This document shows positions 38,828-47,799 of a stretch of 64,000 nucleotides of DNA, one piece after another. Position 1 is the stretch's first letter. Each line of letters begins with the position of its first letter. The stretch comes from Lentilitoribacter sp. Alg239-R112 (lineage in GTDB: Bacteria; Pseudomonadota; Alphaproteobacteria; Rhizobiales; Rhizobiaceae): contig NZ_LS999835.1 in NCBI RefSeq assembly GCF_900537175.1, positions 1-64,000 of the forward strand. Reading direction: 5' to 3'. Position numbers and translations under genes: made by a program. A model generated the notes under the pieces. The model saw only the letters and a program-made list of their open reading frames with translations, searched no databases and was not told the DNA's origin.

Positions 38828-39079
38828 ATGAGCGATTTACACAATATACAGAAATCATTGGCTAAACAGCTTAATGCAGAATTTGAGGATGCAAATTCTG
38901 AACCTGGCAAAACTTCTGATGATCAAAATATCGTTGGTTTGGCTGAACGAGCGCAAGAAAAAGAAGACGCCAAAGAAAAAGTCAAAACTTCGGAGAAAAA
39001 GGGATATCAACCAATTGGTATTGCCCTTGTTATGTTTGTTTTTGCTGCCGTAATTATTGCTGGCGAGACTATTTTGTAA
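38828..39079 (+). CDS. Small tail-anchored protein, unknown
   Basis: 83 aa, ATG 38828. The first 60 residues are highly charged and probably helical, with Lys/Glu-rich runs (AERAQEKEDAKEKVKTSEKK). One membrane helix ends the protein (IGIALVMFVFAAVIIAGETI). No family is recognised. It may be transcribed with lspA, 55 bp upstream. Codon use and lack of overlap with other genes favour a real gene. Confidence 0.6.
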   Translation: MSDLHNIQKSLAKQLNAEFEDANSEPGKTSDDQNIVGLAERAQEKEDAKEKVKTSEKKGYQPIGIALVMFVFAAVIIAGETIL

Positions 39080-39170
39080 CGGCTCACCAATTTCAATTTA
39101 TTCCACTCATGTCATAATCTTGTCTTGCTGTTCTGTTTATAGCATAGGCAATGGAACGGAGTGATTCAAA

Positions 39171-40052
39171 ATGAACATATCAGCGCCAACACCTGACCAA
39201 ATCCAAAGACCAGCATCTCAACGATTTGCATCCGCAAATTATCGCGAAAATAATGTGATACTTGGCCGAATAGGTACCCTTGAAACGCGGATAGCGACCA
39301 CGAAAGAAGAAATTGGTGCCGCTCAAGAAATCCGTTACCGGGTTTTTGTTGAAGAAATGGGAGCAAAACTTCCATTTGATGCCATGCTTTCCAAGCGCGA
39401 TTTCGATCAATATGACCACCAGTGTGACCATCTCCTCGTTATTGATCGTGCAATAATTGGGTCTACGGTTGATCAAATTGTAGGCACCTATCGTCTTATG
39501 CAACAAAATACAGCCGAAGAGAACAACGGTTTCTACTCCCAAAATGAATATGATGTTCATGGTCTCGTTAGTCGTCACCCAGATAAACGTTTTCTAGAAC
39601 TCGGTCGCTCTTGCGTTCTTCCGAAATATCGTTCGCGTCGTTCGATCGAGTTATTATGGCAGGGTATTTGGGCTTATTGTCTACAGAACAACATTGATGT
39701 GATGTTTGGATGTGCATCGTTCCATGGCACCGTACCTGCCGCCCATGCTCAGAGCTTATCATTTCTATATCATTTTGCGCGCGCTACTGATGAATGGCAC
39801 ATCGTGCCACAAACAGACAAACAAGACTTAATAGACCTAATGCCTGCTGAAGCGCTTAAAACAAAAGAGGCGCTTTCAGATATGCCTCCATTAATTAAGG
39901 GCTACTTACGTGTCGGTGCCCTTTTTTCTCCACATGCATTTGTCGATACTTCTTTCAATACGACGGATGTACTGATTATTATGCCGCTTTCTAAGATAAG
40001 TTCGCGGTATATCAATCATTATGGTGCAGATGCTGAACGATTCAATGCTTAA
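39171..40052 (+). CDS. OlsB-like N-acyltransferase (ornithine lipid synthesis)
   Basis: 293 aa from ATG 39171 (ggag 12 nt upstream). The GNAT-like hemolysin/OlsB fold shows AQEIRYRVFVEEMGAK, YDHQCDHLLVID, VGTYRLM and ELGRSCVLPKYRSR. OlsB transfers a 3-hydroxyacyl chain from acyl-ACP to the alpha-amino group of ornithine, making lyso-ornithine lipid. The partner olsA is not adjacent. The PlsC domain of the fusion at 20.4 kb is a different enzyme type. Confidence 0.85.
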   Translation: MNISAPTPDQIQRPASQRFASANYRENNVILGRIGTLETRIATTKEEIGAAQEIRYRVFVEEMGAKLPFDAMLSKRDFDQYDHQCDHLLVIDRAIIGSTVDQIVGTYRLMQQNTAEENNGFYSQNEYDVHGLVSRHPDKRFLELGRSCVLPKYRSRRSIELLWQGIWAYCLQNNIDVMFGCASFHGTVPAAHAQSLSFLYHFARATDEWHIVPQTDKQDLIDLMPAEALKTKEALSDMPPLIKGYLRVGALFSPHAFVDTSFNTTDVLIIMPLSKISSRYINHYGADAERFNA

Positions 40053-40129
40053 GTAAAAAGCACCTTATAGCTAAATTTGAAAATTTTTTAAAAAATTCAC
40101 GTGAAATTTCTCAAAAGTCATGCAAGTAT

Positions 40130-40199
40130 CTCTCTAGCCGAACGTTTAAACGTCGGGGAGAGCTTGCAAACTGTGCAATTTTAGTTGCAATATTTGCAA
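40130..40199 (+). promoter_or_regulatory. Hairpin and TTGCAA repeats before the nucleoside-import operon
   Basis: An imperfect stem (CTCTCTAGCCG from 40130 pairing back with CGTCGGGGAGAG ending at 40162, around AACGTTTAAA) is followed by four close TGCAA units. TTGCAA starts at 40164, 40185 and 40194, with GTGCAA at 40173. The two pairs (9-bp internal spacing) are offset by 21 bp, two helical turns. This could be an operator for a nucleoside-responsive regulator, and the hairpin could terminate the olsB-like transcript. Confidence 0.45.
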
Positions 40200-40231
40200 T
40201 GAACGAAATAAACAACAACAGGGTACAAAAC

Positions 40232-41224
40232 ATGAAACGTACGCTTCTTAGCCTTTTGGCAACAGCGATGATGTCTGCAACGGCACTTGCCGCAGATATT
40301 AAACCAGCAATTTTGTTTGATTTGGGTGGTAAATTCGACAAATCTTTTAATGAAGCTGCATTTAACGGTGCAACCAAATTCAAAGAAGAAACAGGCATTG
40401 ATTTCAGAGAATTCGAAATCACCAATGACGCTCAACGCGAGCAGGCAATTCGCCGCTTTGCGCGTGATGGCAACAATCCAATTGTTATGGCTGGCTTCAA
40501 CTGGGCTAGCTCCCTTGATAAAGTTTCAAAAGATTACCCTGATGTCGATTTTGCAATTATCGATATGGTAGTCGATCAGCCTAATATTCGCTCAACTGTT
40601 TTCAAACAGCATGAAGGTTCTTACCTTGTCGGTATGATGGCAGCTCTCGCATCGAAGACTGGCACAGTTAGCTTCGTTGGTGGCATGGATGTCCCACTCA
40701 TCCGTAGCTTTGCTTGCGGATATGTCGGCGGTGCAAAGGCTGCAAATGCAGATATCAACGTTATTGAAACAATGACCGGTACAACACCTGAAGCCTGGAA
40801 CAACCAAACAAAAGGTGCTGAAATCACCAAATCTCAAATTGACCAAGGTTCAGACGTGATATTCCAAGCTGCTGGCGGAACAGGTATTGCGGTTCTTCAA
40901 ACGGCAGCTGACGCAGGCAAACTAGGTATTGGCGTGGATTCAAACCAAAATGGGATGCATCCCGGTAGCGTTCTAACATCTATGCTAAAACGAGTAGACG
41001 TTGCAGTTTACAATGCGTTTATGGACGCGAAAAATGACTCATTTTCATATGGCTTCAACGTCCTTGGACTGGAAAATGACGGCGTCGGATATGCAATGGA
41101 CGAGAACAATGCATCTCTTGTTTCTGACGAAATGAAGGCAACAATTGAAGCTGCTAAAGCTGATATTATTTCCGGCAAAATAACTGTCCACGACTATATG
41201 TCAGACAATAACTGCCCATACTAA
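40232..41224 (+). CDS. BMP-family nucleoside ABC transporter binding protein
   Basis: 330 aa from ATG 40232. A signal peptide (about 1-21, ending ALA) precedes a BMP/PnrA-like domain: PAILFDLGGKFDKSFNEAAF, FAIIDMVVDQPNIRSTVF, FVGGMDVPLIRSFACGYVGG and DVIFQAAGGTGIAVLQTA. These periplasmic proteins bind purine and pyrimidine nucleosides. A double-ATPase gene, two permeases, cdd, punA and deoA follow. A strong terminator separates this gene from the rest, which suits a binding protein made in excess. Confidence 0.94.
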   Translation: MKRTLLSLLATAMMSATALAADIKPAILFDLGGKFDKSFNEAAFNGATKFKEETGIDFREFEITNDAQREQAIRRFARDGNNPIVMAGFNWASSLDKVSKDYPDVDFAIIDMVVDQPNIRSTVFKQHEGSYLVGMMAALASKTGTVSFVGGMDVPLIRSFACGYVGGAKAANADINVIETMTGTTPEAWNNQTKGAEITKSQIDQGSDVIFQAAGGTGIAVLQTAADAGKLGIGVDSNQNGMHPGSVLTSMLKRVDVAVYNAFMDAKNDSFSYGFNVLGLENDGVGYAMDENNASLVSDEMKATIEAAKADIISGKITVHDYMSDNNCPY

Positions 41225-41242
41225 GATTTAATCTGGTAAAAT

Positions 41243-41274
41243 AGGCCACTGTCGAACATATTCGATAGTGGCCT
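41243..41274. terminator. Strong terminator after the binding-protein gene
   Basis: A 14-base arm (AGGCCACTGTCGAA, 41243-41256) pairs with TTCGATAGTGGCCT (41261-41274) with one mismatch, followed by a T-rich tail. It lies between the convergent binding-protein and slyX genes and may stop both. Read-through would be needed for cotranscription with the ABC genes. Confidence 0.88.
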
Positions 41275-41311
41275 TTCTATATCAGAACGCACAGTTTGGC
41301 GAATAGTCCTA

Positions 41312-41512
41312 TTAGTAATGAGGCGGTTTTGTGACTGCAGGGCCTGAAATTTGGTCTTCAAGATCCGAGTAATGCTCTGATAAGTCAGCTAATTTATTGG
41401 TTAGTTTATCAATTATCTTCCATTGTTTGGCTAGCTGATCAGAAAGTTCTTCAAGCTGCTGCGATTGGTGGGCTACCAACTCTTCTAATGTTACTACTCG
41501 ATTTTCATCCAT
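41312..41512 (-). CDS. slyX: SlyX-family coiled-coil protein
   Basis: 66 aa. Almost the whole protein is one coiled coil with heptad Leu/Ile (ELVAHQSQQLEELSDQLAKQ, IIDKLTNKLADL), and it ends in the family-typical PPHY. SlyX proteins are widespread, small and without a known function. It stands alone, facing the BMP gene and divergent from the ABC ATPase gene. Confidence 0.85.
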   Translation of the reverse strand: MDENRVVTLEELVAHQSQQLEELSDQLAKQWKIIDKLTNKLADLSEHYSDLEDQISGPAVTKPPHY

Positions 41513-41612
41513 AGTTTAACGGGCCTTTTAAAGTGTATTTTGTATCTCTTTATTTTTCCATCTGGACAAAACCCCCTAAACTGTCGAGAGTAAAGAAAAA
41601 AATGGGCGCTAC

Positions 41613-43163
41613 ATGAGTAACTTTGCAATTGAACTTCAAAAAATTAATAAGAGCTTTGGGCCGGTTCGTGCCAACAAAGATATCGATTTAAAAGTTTCAA
41701 AGGGAACAATCCACGGAATTATTGGAGAAAATGGGGCTGGGAAATCAACCCTTATGTCAATTCTCTACGGTTTCTATCACGCAGACAGTGGCAATATTCT
41801 TATAGATGGGCAGAAGATATCTATTCGCGATTCAAATGCCGCTATAGCCGCAGGCATTGGCATGGTTCACCAACATTTCATGCTGGTCGAAAATTTCACA
41901 ATTCTTGAAAATATCATCCTAGGCGCCGAAGGTGGTCAATTGCTCAATTCCGGCATTGCAAATGCTCGCAAGGAACTCAAGCGCTTAAGTGATGAATATG
42001 GTTTGGACGTTGATCCCGATGCTATAATTGAAGATGTGTCAATTGGCGTACAACAACGTGTTGAGATTTTAAAAACCCTTTATCGTGGTGCAGAAATCCT
42101 CATTCTGGATGAGCCAACAGGCGTTTTAACGCCTGCCGAAGCTGATCAATTATTTGAAATTTTGGAACTTTTGAAGCAACAAGGAAAAACCATCGTCCTC
42201 ATCACGCATAAGCTGCGCGAGATCATGGCTGTAACAGACGATGTGTCGGTAATGCGGCAAGGTGAGATGGTAGCAACACGCTCAACCAAAGATACAAGTG
42301 TTGAAGAACTTGCTGAACTTATGGTCGGCAGACGCGTCCTTCTTCAAGTCGAAAAAAGCCCGGCTAATCCCAAAGATGTTATTCTGAAAGTTGAAAACCT
42401 CAATGTGCGGGATGATCGCGGCGTGCCGATGGTTAAAGATGTTTCCTTTGAGGTTCGTGCAGGAGAAATTGTTGGTATTGCGGGTGTTGCCGGCAACGGT
42501 CAATCCGAACTTGTGGAGTGTCTTACAGGTATCGAACATGCAGAATCGGGCGGTGTGATACTAAATGGATCACCAATTGGTGTGACGGGTGAAAGCACCC
42601 CATCTATGCTGCGTGATCGCGGAATGGCGCACGTACCAGAAGATCGACACCATATGGGATTGGTTCTTCCATTTGAAGAAGCGGAAAACTCCATCCTTGG
42701 CATTCATGAAAAACCTGAATTTAATAAAGGTTTGTTTCTGGATACTGATGGCATTCGCAAAAATGCGGATGAGAAAATTGAAAAATACGATATCAGACCG
42801 CCAAATAATCGTCTTAAAACGTCTAATTTTTCAGGTGGTAACCAGCAAAAAATCGTCCTGTCCCGCGAGATGGAAACCAATCCTGACGTGCTCATAGTTG
42901 GACAACCAACCCGCGGTGTTGATGTGGGTGCTATCGAGTTTATTCATAAGCGGATCATTGAAATGCGTGATGCAGGAAAAGCAATTTTGCTTATCTCTGT
43001 TGAGCTTGATGAGATCAGATCTCTGGCCGATAGGGTTTTAGTTATGTTTGACGGAAAAATTGTCGGTGAACGACCGCCAGAAACCGAAGAAGGTGCTTTT
43101 GGGCTTCTTATGGCAGGTGTGACAGAAGAAACATCAAATGTTTCAGGGGGGGCTGCACAATGA
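41613..43163 (+). CDS. Nucleoside ABC transporter, double ATPase
   Basis: 516 aa with two fused nucleotide-binding domains, as in sugar and nucleoside importers. The first has Walker A GENGAGKST, the signature VSIGVQQRVEILKTL and Walker B ILILDEPTGVL. The second has a degenerate Walker A (GVAGNGQSE), the signature FSGGNQQKIVLSREM and VLIVGQPTRGVD. Only the first site is likely to hydrolyse ATP fully. It ends overlapping the first permease start, so the ABC genes are coupled. Confidence 0.95.
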   Translation: MSNFAIELQKINKSFGPVRANKDIDLKVSKGTIHGIIGENGAGKSTLMSILYGFYHADSGNILIDGQKISIRDSNAAIAAGIGMVHQHFMLVENFTILENIILGAEGGQLLNSGIANARKELKRLSDEYGLDVDPDAIIEDVSIGVQQRVEILKTLYRGAEILILDEPTGVLTPAEADQLFEILELLKQQGKTIVLITHKLREIMAVTDDVSVMRQGEMVATRSTKDTSVEELAELMVGRRVLLQVEKSPANPKDVILKVENLNVRDDRGVPMVKDVSFEVRAGEIVGIAGVAGNGQSELVECLTGIEHAESGGVILNGSPIGVTGESTPSMLRDRGMAHVPEDRHHMGLVLPFEEAENSILGIHEKPEFNKGLFLDTDGIRKNADEKIEKYDIRPPNNRLKTSNFSGGNQQKIVLSREMETNPDVLIVGQPTRGVDVGAIEFIHKRIIEMRDAGKAILLISVELDEIRSLADRVLVMFDGKIVGERPPETEEGAFGLLMAGVTEETSNVSGGAAQ

Positions 43164-44293
43164 GCGCACCATATGCGAAATTGCCAAAATGGGTGGATTT
43201 TGGCCTGATCCCGCTAATCAATATTATGGTCGCCTTCATGCTATCTGGCCTTGTTGTTCTGCTTGCTGGCGAAAGCCCAGTAAAAGCGGCGGGCCTGTTG
43301 CTGCAAGGCGCATTTGGCTACGGCGAGGGTATTGGTTACACACTATTTTACGCAACAAGTTTTGTTTTTACAGGCCTTTCGGTCGCAATTGCAATTCACT
43401 GCGGTTTGTTCAATATCGGTAGTGAAGGCCAGGCCTATGTGGGCGGTATAGGTGTCGCACTTGCATGTTTGGCATTTGACTCAATTCTACCTTGGTATCT
43501 CGTCTTCCCACTTGCCATCATTGGGTCGGCGATCTTTGGTGCACTGTGGGCCTTCATTCCCGCCTATCTTCAGGCAAAACGTGGCAGCCATATTGTGATC
43601 ACAACGATCATGTTCAATTTTATTGCTGCGAGTTTGATGATCTATTTACTTGTGGATGTTCTCAAACCCGCAGGCTCAATGGCGCCACAAACACGGGGAT
43701 TTGAAGAGGGTGGGCAACTACCGCGCCTTGACTGGCTGTTTGACCTATTTGGCGTTAAAACAGGTGCTGCACCCCTTAATGTTTCATTTTTACTCGCACT
43801 AGTGGCAGCATTCATTGTCTGGGTCATCGTTTGGCGTACACGGCTAGGTTATGAGATCAGAACAATGGGCTTTAGCCCATCTGCTGCGAAATATGCCGGT
43901 ATTAACGAAGCCAAAGTTATCATCACAACCATGATGATTTCCGGTGGCCTTGCTGGCATGATGGCCCTTAATCCGATTATGGGTGATCAACATCAGATGC
44001 AGCTCGATTTTGTTGCCGGTGCTGGCTTTGTTGGCATTGCGGTTGCTCTTATGGGGCGCAATCATCCCGCAGGCATTATCCCCGCCGCAATCCTGTTTGG
44101 CGTTTTGTATCAAGGTGGAGCAGAGATTTCTTTTGAAATGCCGAATATATCGCGAGATATGATTGTCATTATTCAAGGTTTGGTGATTCTGTTTGCAGGT
44201 GCACTTGAAAATATATTTAGGCCTTTCTTGAGTACAATATTTGCGAGAATACAAAGTTCTAAACCCAAAAAAGCGATGGAGGCTGGTCAGTAA
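43160..44293 (+). CDS. Nucleoside ABC transporter permease 1
   Basis: 377 aa, many membrane helices, BPD_transp_2 family (CUT2/nucleoside class). FNIGSEGQAYVGGIGVAL in the first third is the typical motif, and FSPSAAKYAGINEAKV precedes the late cytoplasmic loop. Together with the next gene it forms the heterodimeric inner-membrane channel. It overlaps the ATPase gene by 4 bp (ATGA type), and the next permease starts 2 bp after its stop. Confidence 0.93.
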   Translation: MSAPYAKLPKWVDFGLIPLINIMVAFMLSGLVVLLAGESPVKAAGLLLQGAFGYGEGIGYTLFYATSFVFTGLSVAIAIHCGLFNIGSEGQAYVGGIGVALACLAFDSILPWYLVFPLAIIGSAIFGALWAFIPAYLQAKRGSHIVITTIMFNFIAASLMIYLLVDVLKPAGSMAPQTRGFEEGGQLPRLDWLFDLFGVKTGAAPLNVSFLLALVAAFIVWVIVWRTRLGYEIRTMGFSPSAAKYAGINEAKVIITTMMISGGLAGMMALNPIMGDQHQMQLDFVAGAGFVGIAVALMGRNHPAGIIPAAILFGVLYQGGAEISFEMPNISRDMIVIIQGLVILFAGALENIFRPFLSTIFARIQSSKPKKAMEAGQ

Positions 44294-44294
44294 T

Positions 44295-45266
44295 ATGGAA
44301 TTCTTTGACACAATAATACTCGTTCTCCAATCTACTATTCGCTTGTCTGTACCGCTAATTTTTGCGGCTCTAGCTGGGCTTTATTCAGAGCGCTCTGGTG
44401 TTTTTGATATCGGCCTTGAGGGTAAAATGCTCGCAGGTGCTTTTGCAGGTGCATCGGTCGCCAGTGTCTTTGATTCAGCAATTTTAGGACTTATTGGCGC
44501 TGTACTTGTGGCTATGGCATTCGCATTAGTGCATGCATATGCTTCAATTACGCAGCGGGGCAATCAAATTATCTCTGGCGTTGCAATCAATTTTGTAGCC
44601 GCTGGTGCCACCGTAATCTTAGGACAGGCGTGGTTCCGTCAAGGTGGACGTACACCACCATTGAGCTCTGAAGGCAAATTCCAAGCATTAGAATTGCCAT
44701 TTGCCGCTCAAGTCGCAGATGTGCCGATCTTAGGGCCCATTTACTCAGAACTTTTATCCGGACATTTTGGATTAACCTACCTTGCATTTGCCCTTGTTCC
44801 ATTTACCTGGTGGGTCCTTTTCAGAACACGATTTGGCCTTCGTCTGCGTGCCGTTGGTGAAAACCCAGCAGCAGTTGATACTGCAGGTATCTCCGTTATC
44901 TGGCTCCGGTACCGAGCTGTTCTTTGTTGTGGTGCGCTATGCGGATTTGCTGGTGCTTATCTATCCATGGCGATCTCAGCTGGCTTTGGAAAAAACATGA
45001 CAGCGGGTGCTGGATTTATAGCACTTGCGGCATTGATTTTTGCTAAATGGAAACCTGTAAATGTTATGCTTGCCTGCCTTCTGTTCGGTTTCTTAAATGC
45101 GATGGAAATCCGCTTGCAAGGAAAAGAACTGCCATTCATTGGTGAAATACCTATCCAATTTATGCAGGCGCTGCCTTATATTCTGACAGTGATCTTGCTT
45201 GCTGGCTTTATTGGCAAAGCTATTCCACCAAAAGCTGGGGGCGTTCCATATGTCAAAGAACGCTGA
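44295..45266 (+). CDS. Nucleoside ABC transporter permease 2
   Basis: 323 aa from ATG 44295. This second BPD_transp_2 permease has LYSERSGVFDIGLEGKMLAG near the N-terminus and VGENPAAVDTAGISVIWLR in the cytoplasmic loop, the family marks that match the first permease. Multiple helices run through to the C-terminus. Its last 17 bases overlap the start of cdd, which ties uptake to catabolism of the imported nucleosides. Confidence 0.93.
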   Translation: MEFFDTIILVLQSTIRLSVPLIFAALAGLYSERSGVFDIGLEGKMLAGAFAGASVASVFDSAILGLIGAVLVAMAFALVHAYASITQRGNQIISGVAINFVAAGATVILGQAWFRQGGRTPPLSSEGKFQALELPFAAQVADVPILGPIYSELLSGHFGLTYLAFALVPFTWWVLFRTRFGLRLRAVGENPAAVDTAGISVIWLRYRAVLCCGALCGFAGAYLSMAISAGFGKNMTAGAGFIALAALIFAKWKPVNVMLACLLFGFLNAMEIRLQGKELPFIGEIPIQFMQALPYILTVILLAGFIGKAIPPKAGGVPYVKER

Positions 45267-45654
45267 TCAAACACATCAGCTTTTTTTGGAAGCAAAAGCT
45301 GCCAGCGACAAGTGCCATGCTCCCTATTCAAAATTTCCTGTTGGTGCGGCAATTCTTGCTGAAAATGGAAAAACCTACTCGGGTGCAAATATCGAAGTTG
45401 CATCATATCCGGAGGGTTGGTGCGCTGAAACCACCGCAATCGGCCATATGGTCATGGATGGACAGAGTAAAATTATCGAGGTTGCTGTCACGGCTAAGAA
45501 CATGGATGAATGTACGCCGTGCGGGGGATGCCGACAACGGTTGGCTGAGTTTGGTTCTGCAGACACGAAAGTTCACCTTTGCGATCAAACCGGCGTAACT
45601 AAAACTGTTCTTCTTGGTGATTTGTTACCACTTGGATTTGTGTTGGAAAGTTAG
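45250..45654 (+). CDS. cdd: Cytidine deaminase
   Basis: 134 aa from ATG 45250, inside the end of the permease gene. Small tetrameric zinc deaminase: YSKFPVGAAILAENGKTYSG, then the zinc motif (GWCAETTAIGHM carries Cys and Glu; CTPCGGCRQRLAEF carries the other two Cys). It converts cytidine and deoxycytidine to uridine and deoxyuridine, the substrates of the phosphorylases. punA starts at the next base after its stop. Confidence 0.95.
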   Translation: MSKNADQTHQLFLEAKAASDKCHAPYSKFPVGAAILAENGKTYSGANIEVASYPEGWCAETTAIGHMVMDGQSKIIEVAVTAKNMDECTPCGGCRQRLAEFGSADTKVHLCDQTGVTKTVLLGDLLPLGFVLES

Positions 45655-46446
45655 ATGAAACCTGCTGCTGCTTACATACAATCGAAACTTGGTGACTTAA
45701 AACCTGAATATGCCGTTATTTTGGGATCAGGGCTGGGTGCACTAACGGATTCTATTGAAGGTGCAATTTCAATTCCCTTTTCAGAAATCGATGGCTTTCC
45801 GCAAAGTGCTGTTTCCGGCCACAAGGGCGAGATTGTGGTGGGTCGCTTGGGGCAAACGCACGTACTTATGCTCTCTGGTCGCGTTCACTATTATGAACAT
45901 GGTGATGCAGGTGCCATGCGGCCTGTTATAGAGGCCTTTCATGAACTGGGTATAGAAAAGCTTCTACTCACCAATGCAGCTGGGTCCGTACAGCAGGATA
46001 TGCCACCGGGATCGATCATGCAGATTAGTGATCACATTAATTTTTCTGGAAGTAATCCACTATTTGGCGAACCTAGCGACAAACGGTTTGTGGGCCTTAG
46101 CAACGCCTATGATGAAGAGCTCGCCGCACAGTTCCGGTCAGCTGCAAAAAAGGCCGATATAGACATTCATCAAGGTGTCTATATGTGGTTCTCGGGGCCA
46201 AGCTTCGAGACACCTGCTGAAATTAAAATGGCTAAGATCATTGGCGCTGATGCTGTGGGTATGTCCACGGTGCCGGAAGTTATTTTGGCACGGTTTTATG
46301 GCATGCGTGCAACCGCTGCATCTATTATTACCAATTATGCGGCTGGCATGACAGATGATGAACTTAGTCATCAGGAAACCAAAGATATGGCCCCTGTTGG
46401 CGGTGCAAAACTTGTGAAAATTCTGCACGCGATGCTCGCAGAATGA
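45655..46446 (+). CDS. punA: Purine nucleoside phosphorylase (trimeric type)
   Basis: 263 aa. Class I (trimeric) PNP: VILGSGLGALTDSIEG, then SGHKGEIVVGRLG, VHYYEHGDAG and LLTNAAGSVQQDMPPGSIM. The base-binding segment contains WFSGPSFETPAEIKMAKIIG with the conserved Glu, and AVGMSTVPEVILA. It splits inosine, guanosine and deoxy forms into base plus (deoxy)ribose 1-phosphate, which DeoB then converts. Adenosine would first be deaminated by Add. Start abuts the cdd stop. Confidence 0.92.
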   Translation: MKPAAAYIQSKLGDLKPEYAVILGSGLGALTDSIEGAISIPFSEIDGFPQSAVSGHKGEIVVGRLGQTHVLMLSGRVHYYEHGDAGAMRPVIEAFHELGIEKLLLTNAAGSVQQDMPPGSIMQISDHINFSGSNPLFGEPSDKRFVGLSNAYDEELAAQFRSAAKKADIDIHQGVYMWFSGPSFETPAEIKMAKIIGADAVGMSTVPEVILARFYGMRATAASIITNYAAGMTDDELSHQETKDMAPVGGAKLVKILHAMLAE

Positions 46447-46470
46447 ACGTCTAGCAAGATAGAGCATAAT

Positions 46471-47799
46471 ATGAGCCTTCTTCCGCAAGAACTTATCAGA
46501 AAAAAGCGTGATGGGCTTGCGCTCGACCGTAATGAAATTTCACAATTTGTTCAGGATGTCACCAACGGCAATTTTTCTGATAGTCAGGTTGCGGCCATGA
46601 CGATGGCGATCTTTTTAAATGGAATGGATCGTGATGAAACAGTGGCACTGACCTCGGCCATGTGTAAATCTGGCGATGTCTTGAACTGGGCACATTTAGA
46701 TGGCCCTGTCGTGGACAAACATTCAACGGGTGGCGTTGGAGATAACGTATCACTTATGCTTGCGCCTCTTGCGGCTGCATGTGGTCTTTATGTGCCCATG
46801 ATATCCGGGCGGGGTCTGGGCCACACAGGCGGCACGCTTGATAAACTAGAAGCTATACCCGGATATAATGTGTCGCCCTCTCCTGAGTTGTTTAATAAAG
46901 TCGTCAAAGAGGTTGGGTGTGCCATTATTTCGGCGAGTAAAAATCTGACGCCCGCTGATAAGAAAATATACGCAATCAGAGATGTTTCGGCGACGGTGGA
47001 ATCTATTCCTCTTATTGTCGCTTCGATCTTATCAAAAAAGCTCGCCAGTGGACTTGATGCGTTAATACTTGATGTTAAGTGCGGAAACGGGTCAACAACC
47101 TCAGATGTCGATGAAGCAGAGCTTCTTGCGCAAGAGTTGGTTGATGTCGCAAATGGGGCAGGACTTTCTACCAAAGCTGTCATCACAGATATGAACCAAC
47201 CTCTTGCGAGCGCAATTGGCAATGCAATAGAGATCAATAACGCGATTGAATTCCTGAAAGGGTCAAAACAAGATGTACGCCTTCGCAAAGTGGTTTTGGA
47301 AATCACATCTTCAATGCTTGTGGCAGGCGGTTTGGCAACGAATAAAAGTGAAGCTTTGATCGCCACTACCAAGAAATTGGAAGATGGCAGCGCCGCAGAC
47401 GTATTTGGTAGAATGGTTTATGCTCTTGGCGGACCTTCCAATATCATTGAGAGGACAGATACTGTCCTGCCAGTAGCAAGCGCCATTATACCTATCAAAG
47501 CTAAGCAAGATGGCTGGATAAGCAGTTATGAAACCAGAGATTTGGGCATGGCAGTTGTGCGCATGGGCGGCGGACGTTCTAACCCTCAAGATACACTCGA
47601 TTATGCCGTTGGTCTTTCTGAGCTTTTACCCATTGGCCAGAAAGTCTCAAAGGGTGATCAGATTGCATTGGCACATATCAACGACGACGATGGGAAGGCA
47701 TTACAATTCGAAAAAGAAATATATACTGCGATCAGAATTGGTGACCAAGAGGTAGATCCTAAAAATCCAATTCTCAGTGAAATTACTGCGTCAGAATAA
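46471..47799 (+). CDS. deoA: Thymidine phosphorylase
   Basis: 442 aa. N-terminal helical domain, then the phosphate-binding DKHSTGGVGDNVSLMLAPLA, the ISGRGLGHTGGTLDKLEAIP stretch and the DALILDVKCGNGSTTSDVDE region, all characteristic of DeoA/TP. It cleaves thymidine and deoxyuridine to base and deoxyribose 1-phosphate. It is last in the import-salvage operon. Its final 17 bases overlap, tail to tail, the retropepsin gene. Confidence 0.95.
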   Translation: MSLLPQELIRKKRDGLALDRNEISQFVQDVTNGNFSDSQVAAMTMAIFLNGMDRDETVALTSAMCKSGDVLNWAHLDGPVVDKHSTGGVGDNVSLMLAPLAAACGLYVPMISGRGLGHTGGTLDKLEAIPGYNVSPSPELFNKVVKEVGCAIISASKNLTPADKKIYAIRDVSATVESIPLIVASILSKKLASGLDALILDVKCGNGSTTSDVDEAELLAQELVDVANGAGLSTKAVITDMNQPLASAIGNAIEINNAIEFLKGSKQDVRLRKVVLEITSSMLVAGGLATNKSEALIATTKKLEDGSAADVFGRMVYALGGPSNIIERTDTVLPVASAIIPIKAKQDGWISSYETRDLGMAVVRMGGGRSNPQDTLDYAVGLSELLPIGQKVSKGDQIALAHINDDDGKALQFEKEIYTAIRIGDQEVDPKNPILSEITASE

